This document shows positions 55,292 to 64,000 of a DNA stretch of 64,000 nt, piece by piece (position 1 is the first letter of the stretch; each line of letters begins with the position of its first letter). The notes beneath the pieces were generated by a model. That model saw only the letters and a list, made by a program, of their open reading frames with translations, searched no databases and was not told the DNA's origin. A program made the position numbers and the translations under genes. The stretch comes from Diphasiastrum complanatum (Eukaryota; Streptophyta; Lycopodiopsida; Lycopodiales; Lycopodiaceae): contig CM055092.1 in assembly GCA_029204225.1 (NCBI GenBank), positions 24,625,207 to 24,689,206 of the forward strand, in the 5' to 3' direction.

Positions 55292-55910
55292 TCAAGAAAC
55301 TACTTGCTTACCCTTTTGATCATATGTGAGCCTTGAAGGTACTTGTCTTTCTCTTGATGTTCTCCTTGGCTTTTGGCTTGATGAAGGTCCATCATCATCA
55401 CCATAAAAAATAGGATCATTTTCATCAACATCAAGAATACTAGTTCCATCCACACTTCCATCAATCTTGTTTGAAGAAACTTTTGGAATGTTCCCCTCAT
55501 CAAAAATGACATCTATACCAACAATCACCTTGTTAGTAGAAGGAATGTGAACCTTGTAGGCTTTACTCACCTCACTATATCCAACAAAAATACCTCTGCT
55601 TGAAGATGGATCCTCCTTGGTCCTATCATCAAGAGTAATGTTGACATAGCATATGCATCCAAAGGTTCTTAGAAAGTTGACACTCGGCCTCCTCTTGAAT
55701 AGCATCTCAAAAGGTGTCCTTCCATCCAAAATAGCACTCAGCCACCTATTGCACAAGAAATTGGCACACAACAAAGCTTGATCCCAAAATGGGTTTTCAA
55801 GATTAGCACTTAACATCATAGCTTAAGCACTTTCACATAAAGTCTTATTCTTCCTTTCAGCCACTCCGTTTTGTTGTGGGGTCCTTGAAGGTACACACAT
55901 ATTGGCTAGC
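55292..55910 (-). pseudogene. G' integrase C-terminal part
   Basis: FWDQALLCANFLCNRWLSAI, FEMLFKRRPSVNFLRTFGC, VNITLDDRTKEDPSS and GYSEVSKAYKVHIPS, then the linker. Upstream, past a stop at 55,822, the catalytic Glu region (RTPQQNGVAERKN) is just visible up to about 55,890, where the element is cut. Confidence 0.87.
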
Positions 55911-57026
55911 TTGAAGGTACACACATATTAGCGATCACGGGTGATGGAAGTGCGAGGTGGTGCCAGTTGGAAGCCAGTGGGCAAGATAGCGGACTTGCAT
56001 TGGACGAGCTATGTGTGGGACATGTAGAGGATGAAGAACGGGTCAACGATCACACTTTGGATGCTCTTGGTGAGTGGTGAGTGGTGAGTGTAATGATTTT
56101 GTGGTTTTACAGTTGGTAAGTCAATTCTGATCAAGTCATTGTAGCTGTGGAGCAGTGTATCAGGTTTGTCATCGGAGATATACAGTTCAACTTCTAGTTT
56201 GGGCAAGTCAAGTCAATTTGCCATATCAGTGTTGCATTAGGGATGCATATTCCAAGGATGATAGGCTGTAGATCGTTTGGTTTGGCCATGGAAGATCTCA
56301 TGGGTTCACTTGGACGGATATTGGCATGCACCGTCATGTGAGGGACTTGATGGTGGCTTTGGAGTTCACATCTCAGTGTATTCTTAGGGAGTGGTTTGGA
56401 ACCATTCACAGGAGCAGCTTGGAGTTAGCTTGGGGGAATACAGGTTGGCACTACAGTGTAGATGTCCAAATCTTTGTGATCATAGATGGCATTGAAATAC
56501 TTGGTAGAGATAACACTATAGGATGACATGGGATGATCATCAGGGGGCAACTATTTCATACTGGACTTGAGTCATTGGAATGGACAGGACTTATAGGTGG
56601 GATTCATGATGGAATCACAACAGTGCAAACACAAATGGACAAAGTGTGAAGCTTTGAGAGCCAGCTCTAGGTTGGAGAGCTGATGGAGATCGCACAGGGT
56701 GTGATCGGAGGGCAAAAACTATGATGGGTGTTTTGCTAGTGATCTATTGCAGGGGACACTGATGGCAAAGACTTCATGGTGTGCTCATTTGGGAGTACAA
56801 GTTGACATTACAGCAAGGGGCCAATTTTGGGCATTGGCATCGATGGGGAGGCATCTACCATCACGGGCGTGGATAACCTATCTATAGCTTTCATGTAGTG
56901 GGCTGTATTTGCAAGAGTCTAGGCTTGGCACAGGTATTGGAGTTTCCATGGTGCAAATTCTCAAGTGGTGAGATCAGGGATAAGCCTAGAGGAAGTCACT
57001 CTGAGCTATATACCTGAGTACGAGGA
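55911..57026. other. No recognised gene
   Basis: Between G' and duplication copy 2, relatively GC-rich for this window. A 20-bp direct repeat containing TTGAAGGTACACACATATT (55,885-55,904 and 55,911-55,930) marks the left junction. No domain was found in the short frames. Confidence 0.5.
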
Positions 57027-58615
57027 ATCAGCTTTCAGGACTTATTGGATAGTTGGATATGCTTGGACGTGAGAGCATCTTGGTACAGGTGCAGGCCATG
57101 GTTGAGGACATGATTTGGTGACCAGTGGTATAGCAGCGGATCTACAAGGTGGCACATGTGCTGGTACGACAGGATACCACTTATGGACAGGCCTTGGTCA
57201 TGTATTTGACGCTTTATCATTCGTGTTGGTTTGCGTGAGTGGTGTGGGCTTGCATGTTGCCTTGTCACGGGAGTTTAGATCTGAGTCACAGTTTTATGTG
57301 GTTGTGCATTTGCTACAGTAAAACAAAGTAGTCATTTATGCTGATTGACTTGTCATTGTCTACTAGCTATCTATCTGGTGAGGGTGCAACTTATGGTGGC
57401 AGTAAGATTTCCTCATTTATGTACTTGTAAGTGTCTCATAGGATGTCAGCCTAGCTAGATGGAGGATGTAAGTCTCATGGTGGCAGTGGGATTTCCTCAG
57501 TTTGAGCCATGTCGCTCATGTGGTCTACTTGTGGTCAAGTTGGATTGGGGACGAGTCAGTTGGTCGAGAGTATGGTGGTAGACTCTCTGTATGAGCATTG
57601 TGGTTGCATGATACTTTGTGAGTCAAATCTGGTGGTTTGTATATGTTATTATGCAGTGGTGATAAATATTGAAAATTTCCTTTGGCCTTGTTATGAATAG
57701 ATAACTTCCATGGTTCTGTGGCTGCTGAAAATGTTTTTGATTCTCATTTTCTATAGACAGTTTTTGCTTATAAGCTCCAATCAGAGCGAATCTTTAGGTG
57801 ATGTGAAGCGAATCATTATTACTAAAGGTAGTGATGATATGTACAACACTATGCTTTTTATCTCAAGATTTATAGAAAGCAAGATGTCATTAATAGTTGC
57901 TAAAATCCAATCGTTCTTTGTTTCCAATACGACAAATTTTTTTCCATCTCCTTAACAATGTGCTAAAAATTCATATGTTTTTTTAGCTACATCCAACAAA
58001 GTAGTAGTAGTACAAGAATAACGCAAACACACTTATAGGGACCTATTTGGACCAGTAGAAGATGTTGAGAATGTTATTCCAACTACTAGAAAAATCAAGT
58101 TTCCCTTTCTACTCACACTTGTAAATATTCTCTTGGAAGAGCTGGAGATGGTGAGAATTTTGAAAATCCCTTCTAGCCTAAAAGTGTTGATTTTTAAGAT
58201 ATTAGCCACTTCAATCCATCCTCTTTAAATTGTAATCATGTTTCTAGGCCATATATGACTAGTCAACTTGCTTTCTTATTATCCAAGAAGGATCCAAGAA
58301 GATTGATTTCATACGAAAATGTTGCAGGGAAAGCAAGTTGTACTTTATGTTAGCTCTCAACATCAATAGGGTCTGAATCATACCTTGTTATCAAATGCTC
58401 TTCAAATAGTTATGTTTGTGTTTCTTTGCTTCGATTCTAGGTAATTGTGAGAAATGGTGAGAATTATAGAGCATGGTGATTCCATTAGGTTTAAGGAGTA
58501 TATGACTCCTATTGTGTATGTTAGCTAAGTGATAATTACTTTAAGAAATCCCCAAGTATTTGAGAGAGAGAGAGCGACAGATCACATAGTGATTGAAGTC
58601 AATTTTAATAATTCA
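57027..58615 (+). repeat. Segmental duplication copy 2, left part, with AP2-like unit 0 3' exons
   Basis: Uninterrupted counterpart of 26,026-27,115 plus 31,689-31,845 plus 33,167-33,558. Shows the empty sites of E (near 58,090) and D (near 58,610). Penultimate exon at 57,988-58,150 with one stop (VVVVQE, stop, RKHTYRDLFGPVEDVEN), donor ATG|GTGAGA. Final exon after TTGCAG at 58,327 ends early at TAG. Confidence 0.85.
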
Positions 58616-58765
58616 CATTTTAGATACCAGGCCAAAAAAAAACCCTAACCTTAAAGACCCTAAATCTTCAATATCTCCCCGCTCCCTCAAATCTTCTCTC
58701 CTCTCACGTTCTGCAACCTACGTTCTCTCTCTCTCTCGCGTCCTCTTAGTCTCTCAATCGCATTA

Positions 58766-58799
<34 letters not shown>

Positions 58800-59005
58800 G
58801 CGTTTGTAACTAGGTTATTGCTTCAGATTACCACTGCCACCTCCCGCCTCTAATACCCTCATCAATCAATAGCGTGGCAGCATATGTTCTTGATGATCAT
58901 TCAATCCAGCTCCAGAGTAAAGAGAAAATTATTTAGCAATTTGCAAGGAGTGTAGCAGCCGCTCCCCAGCATTTGAATTGTAAGCATCAAAGGCATCTTT
59001 GGTGC

Positions 59006-59044
<39 letters not shown>

Positions 59045-59618
59045 GAGCCGGGAAAGCAAATATGAATCAGAATAAATTATACGCTTATCTGCAAACAAGA
59101 TACACTAAAATGAATTAGAGTGTGTGTTTAATTTCCTCCTATCTCATCAAAGCAACCTTTCCCAATCCACAAGAAGACACATTCTCCTCTCTCCATCTCT
59201 CAACTCCCTCTCTAAAACTCACATTCTTGTCTCTCGATCCATCGCTTGCGCGCACTCTATGGAAAGTTTGCTTTCCAGAAGTTTCTAGTACTTTCCAGAA
59301 GTTTCTGAAAGCTCGTGTTCAGTCTCTCTAAAATGCACGTGTTTTCCCTTCATCCTCACTTAAACTGCCTTTCAACTGCCCATCAAATACGTGGACCAAT
59401 AAAATTTTAGAAAACCCATTTTGTGTAACTCGGGTGACAGAATATCTCATATATTTGCTTCCACGCTACCTCCGATTTTTCATACTTCATATCATAGTTA
59501 GCTATCGTGCTCCTTCATTGTAAGTTTCAACTACAAATAATTTTTTCTCAGGCAATGGCAATCCTCTACGTCAATTTTGTCGGTTAACTCTACGTGAGAG
59601 TGAAATTCATGGGCAGCT
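58616..59618 (+). promoter_or_regulatory. Putative promoter/5' region of AP2-like unit 1, copy 2
   Basis: Counterpart of 39,990-41,132, without element D. Telo-box-like AAACCCTAA at 58,640-58,648; (CT)n tracts at 58,768-58,797 and 59,010-59,041; a CTCAG splice acceptor shortly before the ATG. Confidence 0.45.
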
Positions 59619-60770
59619 ATGGCAGGGAGGAGTAAGTATAAGGTGTCTATCATAGAAAACGAACGGGAAGATGGGAAGCAAATATCTGGTATGGAAAGAA
59701 AATATGTTCCGCCAGATTACATGAATTCTTTGAAAAATAATTATTGTGAGAAATCGATGATATTTGTAAAGCTATTTACATGTAAAGTCTCTTGAACGAA
59801 AGTGATCTGTAGCTATGGGCTGAGCAAATTTGATTTGTTTTTCGTAAGATCTAGCATTTTTTATTTTCTTTACAAAGCTACTTACATATGTTTGAAATGC
59901 AACCAGTTTATATGGTTTTTCATTTTCCAATAACAGGAGAAGAAAAGGCGACAAACGTTTTGGAATAATGGCTAACCCAGGACAGCTCTCCATTGGTACG
60001 ATTTTTGTGACAATGAATTTATGGATTGACACAACCTCATTACAAAACAAGACCTCAAGGATGCTCGGAAATGACTTATTCTTGATGCTAATGAGCGCCA
60101 CTTTGCTTTGCAGGTGCCTATCACAATGAGATAGCAGCAGCCAGGTGTGTGTGAACTGGTGGCAGTTAACTGATTCTCAATGACTTTCTGGTTTATGAAA
60201 TTACCATCCTAAATATCGTTCATAACTCCGTTGGTCTGCTAATGTGTTAGAATTATTTTGTGGCTCAGGAATTATGATGGGGCAACAATTAAACATGGTC
60301 ACACTGAGAAACTTAACTTCCCATTAGAAGACTATGAGTCTGAAATGCCATTGGTATGGTTAGAGTACAGAGCTTATGATTGGTAGTAATATCGCAATCT
60401 GTCATCTGCATTTAAAGTCAACTTTATTATATATAGTGGGTTATACAGCTAGGTCACATTATAAAGCGCATTGCTCTCCAAATGTTTGAAGAAGGGTCTT
60501 TTGATTTTAACGCGTGTTTAATCTCCCATATGTGAGAAATAAAAAGTGATAATTTATAGTTCCCTGGTGTACATTGGTGACTGCAGTAGGAAATACGATG
60601 AAGACGACTTTTTTTATATAGTTCGGTACATGAGTCGCAAAAACTCTTCTTTGAGTTTTGTAGAAGCTGCAATTCTTCATGAACATTCACCTGAAAAGAA
60701 GACTAGTGGTCATGGTAGAAAAAGGTTGGAAATTTTAAGGCACATATATGTTATTATGCAATGGTGACAA
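59619..60770 (+). pseudogene. AP2-domain gene remnant, unit 1, copy 2
   Basis: Exon 1 (59,619-59,688) has a one-base deletion after MAGRSKY but the downstream GRWEANI words remain in frame 2. Exon 2 (59,937-59,995, AACAG acceptor, TG|GTACG donor), exon 3 (60,114-60,144, GCAG acceptor, CCAG|GTGTGT donor) and exon 4 (60,269-60,353, CTCAG acceptor, TTG|GTATGG donor) have matching phases: 59 = 1+57+1, 31 = 2+27+2, 85 = 1+84. They spell AYHNEIAAARNYDGATIK and LNFPLEDYESEMPL. Exon 5 starts at 60,587 with TAG because of a two-base deletion (copy 1 reads TGGGAG). Splice signals are better than in copy 1, the reading frame worse. Confidence 0.65.
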
Positions 60771-61435
60771 ATATTCAAAATTTCCTTCTGCCTCGGCATG
60801 CGAAGCGAATCGTGTTTACTAAAGGTAGCGTTGATACGTGCAGTGTTGTGGATTTCATCTCAATTATAGAAACGAAGATGTCATTAATAGTTGCTCAAAT
60901 CTAATCATGTATGTTTCTTTGAGCTAAATTGTGATTCCATTAGGTTTAAGGAGTAATTTTTAGCACTTAGCAGACATGACTCCTATTGTGCATGTATGCT
61001 AACAAATTAGTCTAAGAAACTCCAAATTATTTGAGTGAGAGAGATTCACTTAATGAGCCAAGTAAAGTTATTAGCTGACATTTTAGATACCTTTGATTCA
61101 GTTGATACACACACACACACATACACTAATAAATATATAAATATATATAAACACATAAAAGTGCACACACACACACACACACATTCAATTGTACTTCCAA
61201 GGATTGAATCTTGAAAGGCAAGAGCTAAATCCTAATTAAAAATTCCAACCCTATGTAGTATTGTGTTTTTTTTTCTAGTGTCTCTCTATTTTTTGTTCTT
61301 GGTGGTCCAATTATCCTCCGAAGTGGTTCTCGAAGCTCTTGAACATCCTTACTAAGGCATCAGAGATAGAAATTTATTCTTATCCATATTAGTAGAATGT
61401 TGAAATATTAAAAAATCTAGCGAAAGTTCATTTGT
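60771..61435. other. Shortened 3' part of AP2-like unit 1, copy 2, and spacer
   Basis: The stretch corresponding to 42,340-43,670 is deleted; only the words around AAGCGAATCGTGTTTACT and the GAAACGAAGATGTCATT region remain. Microsatellite (CA)n at 61,108-61,120 and 61,164-61,184. No intact exon. Confidence 0.5.
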
Positions 61436-61474
61436 GGTAGTTTTTTGTGTTGATGCGTTAGTCATTAAAAATGT

Positions 61475-61590
61475 ATGGCGTAAGGCTTGGCATGATCGAA
61501 GATTGAATAGAAAAGATCATAAAGTTGGAGATATGGTATTTATGATAAGATGAAGTTGTTTACAGGGAAATTGAAGTTTACAACATAAGT
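61475..61590 (+). pseudogene. Gypsy integrase C-terminal scrap, copy 2
   Basis: Counterpart of 44,215-44,345: KAWHDRRLNRKDHKVGDMVF, then a frame change. Confidence 0.5.
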
Positions 61591-61639
61591 TCTTATCATG
61601 TCAGACATCTTGTTTTTAGGAGTGCTTTTTTTGAAATGT

Positions 61640-62929
61640 TTAGATAGAGAGTGCTTTAATGCTCTATTTAATGATAGTCAGTTACAAAAGCATTGGCAGC
61701 CTAAACTTATTTCTAAATTAGCACCTTGTTTTTTTCTATCTATTTCATTCTTTACTTTGTTGTTTTCCAATAGTTAATTCTCTATTTTCTCTGAAAAACA
61801 CAATAACTCTACATACATATGTATGTATGTACTAAAAAAAAAGCATAAAATAAAAAGTTCAAAACAGTTACATTCTGTAAAATAATTTAAAATTAAACAT
61901 AAAGAGACTAAAAATTACCAGGATTGCTATTTTTTAAATAAAATAGTCAAACCAATCTTGGCAAAATTTACCAATGATTCAAAATAGTACAATTTGCTCA
62001 ACTTGAGCTTTGCGAGGGTTAGTTTGCATCATAAGTTAGTTTGTTGTGCAATGTCTCGAGAAAGGGTTAAAACCATGTGAAGCATGATTATTTGTAGTCC
62101 TTATGCGGGGGTTGTTCTTTGGTGAAGGTTCAACCCTCATCGAATCTCTAGTTACTTATTGACCCTTCAAGAAGATTTTGAGATCTTGCTTCATAGTACT
62201 CTATATGTTTTGTAGTTTTTTTTCCATAACTGCCAAAGAAGCAATTTGTTTAATATATAAGTTTGAACTTCGACTCATTTTGCACAAATGCTAGTGAAGC
62301 TCATACACGTACGTTTTATGAATTTTGCTTGAAACGAAAAACCAAAATTTATGCACTTATTACCAACCTTCTGTATGTATACACTCCATCATGTGTAAAC
62401 AAGTTTAGTCCTTCGAGAATAATTCTAGTTCTACTGACACCAATCCTCAAAAAAAACTTGTGACTTATGCCTTCTCAACATGATATTTTGATGCTCCCTA
62501 GCATGGAAAAAGTGGTCTCAAATCTTTTGTGGAGCAATGCACAGATTCTCCAGATCTAATCATCAAACAATTTGCAACATCTACACATGATTTGGTGTTT
62601 CTAGCAACAATAATAATGAAGTGGGACAATTTTTGGCCTGGTGGCATTCGATCCCAATTTGCCACTAAAGTCATAGAGGATTACATAATAATTGCCAAAA
62701 ATTTTCAATTATTACAGAGTGACAATTCTATTAACATCCATCAATGAACTAAAAACCTAAACACTATCAATCTTCTCACTCACATTCATCCCCATCTTAT
62801 CCTCACTCTCATCACTACTCTGTTTTTCTCTCTCTCTCACACAACAGAAAAAAGAAAGTCGATCTCTAATTTAGGAGCGAACGACATTTTGGTTCGCGCC
62901 AAAGGTTTTTTGTTGGTCAAAAAAATTTG
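61640..62929. other. Duplicated unrecognised stretch, copy 2
   Basis: Counterpart of 44,400-45,985, about 280 bp shorter at 62,515 and with a smaller deletion near 62,053. No gene recognised. Confidence 0.5.
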
Positions 62930-63130
62930 TGTGGATTATCCATGCGTGGATAATCCACGCGGAATCCAGAAACTTATTTGCGTGGATATTGCATGGATAT
63001 AAAAAAAATTATCCACGCAGTATCCATCGCCCCAACTCTCTAGATATCCCATGGATAAAAATAATTTCGCGTGGATAACTATCCACGCAAATGCCGAGCC
63101 TTTTTTTTTTTAGTTTACTATGGCGTGGAT
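62930..63130. repeat. Cluster of GTGGATAATCCAC-type palindromes, copy 2
   Basis: GCGTGGATAATCCACGC at about 62,945-62,961 and GCGTGGATAACTATCCACGC near 63,069-63,088, with half-sites. A deletion relative to copy 1 joins the cluster directly to the copia X gag at about 63,130. Confidence 0.78.
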
Positions 63131-64000
63131 TACGAAGGAAATTCTTCACATTCAAAATGTCTACTGATGATTCTCTTCATACACACATTAACCAAATTAA
63201 GAATCTCTTGCAACAGATGGTAGTTGTCGGATCAGTCATAGACGATCAAGATGCAATTATGACATTGCTTTCAAGTTTGCTCTCTACATATATGAAAACT
63301 AGGTGATGATCATAACGACACACACAGGTTTAACTCTTACTAGAGTTATCACTATGTTGCTGCAGAAGATAATCAAAGAAGTCGAGACACTCCAACTACT
63401 TCCTCCTCTTCGACTCTATATGTCAACAAAGGCTCTAAGCGACAGAAGCAGAAAAGCTCCAAGAAGGCTGCAATGAATCGGAAACAGACTCAAAGTCAAG
63501 CACAATCATCAGATCCATAATCAAAGAAGAAGGTGTTTTGTAGGTATTGCAAGCGTCATAACTATGAGATCAAGGATTGTCGAATTCTCCAAGCGAAGAA
63601 TGTAGCCAAGCTACTTGATCAATAAGCAAACATAGTTTCATTATCTCCCCAGGTTGAAGTGGACGAAGGTGGATTCATGGTCAAAGATCAAATCACATTT
63701 TTGGATGATTCATGGTTTTTTGATTATGGAGCAACTCAACACATGACCAATCAACGTGAGATTCTCAACTCCTCCACGCCTTACAGCATGAAGAGATGTG
63801 TTGATCTTGGTGACAATAGTACTCACACTATTGAAGGTGAAGGTACTATAAGATTGCGATTCCAGCATGATCAACTCAAATTACTATTAAAAGCCTTATA
63901 TATTTTCAAACTCTCTACAAATCTGTTATCAGTAAGTAGAATTACAAATTTAGGTCATCAGGTAGAATTTAAATTTGATCAATGCAAAATTATTGATAGG
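63130..64000 (+). pseudogene. Copia X gag-protease, copy in duplication block 2
   Basis: KFFTFKMSTDDSLHTHINQI and LLQQMVVVGSVIDDQDAIM, zinc knuckle CRYCKRHNYEIKDC near 63,540, protease region WFFDYGATQHMTNQ (DYGA for DSGA), then LGDNSTHTIEGEGTI and LLSVSRITNLGHQVEF. The frame is broken near 63,300 and 63,620. It runs off the window end. Confidence 0.87.

Larger units (their letters stand above)
47638..55910 (-). mobile_element. Family-B copia derivative G', interrupted by element C
   Basis: Minus-strand element: 3' LTR (47,638-48,287), PPT, RNase H C-terminal tail (48,288-48,470), then 48,471-48,617, element C (48,618-54,478), and further body (54,479-55,910) with the non-catalytic block and the integrase C-terminal part. 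The ACTAT duplication around C shows that both sides were one element. The 5' end, gag and catalytic integrase are missing. Confidence 0.8.

Overview
The window is AT-rich plant nuclear DNA made almost entirely of transposable elements. The signs of a land plant are Ty1/copia elements primed by plant initiator-Met tRNA (TGGTATCAGAGC), a TNP2-type CACTA transposase remnant, and an AP2-domain gene remnant with GT-AG introns. The species cannot be read from the sequence.

Layout. 1-6,938: an old copia fragment split by full-length copia element A (220-6,650, minus strand, TSD GAACT). 6,960-10,765: a tandem array with a period of about 370 bp. 10,766-13,690: a 5' LTR and leader of family B joined to an older copia X. 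13,688-15,550: a decayed CACTA (TNP2) transposase. 15,966-19,551: minus-strand copia F, with a long but strongly diverged integrase ORF. 19,847-21,292: copia derivative G. 21,371-about 25,610: a decayed chromodomain Gypsy element H. 27,116-33,166: copia E, whose 5' LTR end has been inverted together with flanking host DNA. 33,559-39,989: copia D, a near-identical sister of A on the opposite strand (TSD ATTCA). 39,990-47,637: an AP2-like gene remnant, a Gypsy integrase scrap, a palindrome cluster and copia X. 47,638-55,910: B-family element G' carrying the youngest-looking element C (48,618-54,478, plus strand, TSD ACTAT). 57,027-64,000: a second, uninterrupted copy of the block at 26,026-47,530.

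Order of events. A segment of about 9 kb with tandem AP2-like units was duplicated in direct orientation. The first copy then received E, followed by an inversion of about 1.5 kb, and D. The second copy keeps the empty site for both. A, D and C each have paired LTRs with only about 1-3 differences seen by eye, an intact single gag-pol ORF and a matching 5-bp TSD, so they are the candidates for recent activity. All other coding regions are broken.

The most unusual items are: a copia derivative present twice (G and G') in which RT-RNase H is replaced by, or has diverged into, a shared sequence lacking catalytic motifs; the E inversion and its AG...CT LTR ends; AP2-like units whose two copies carry complementary lesions; clusters of GCGTGGATAATCCACGC-type palindromes; and a perfect TTCACACGTGTGAA palindrome in the LTRs of different copia families. 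No CRISPR, bacterial operon or complete single-copy host gene was found.
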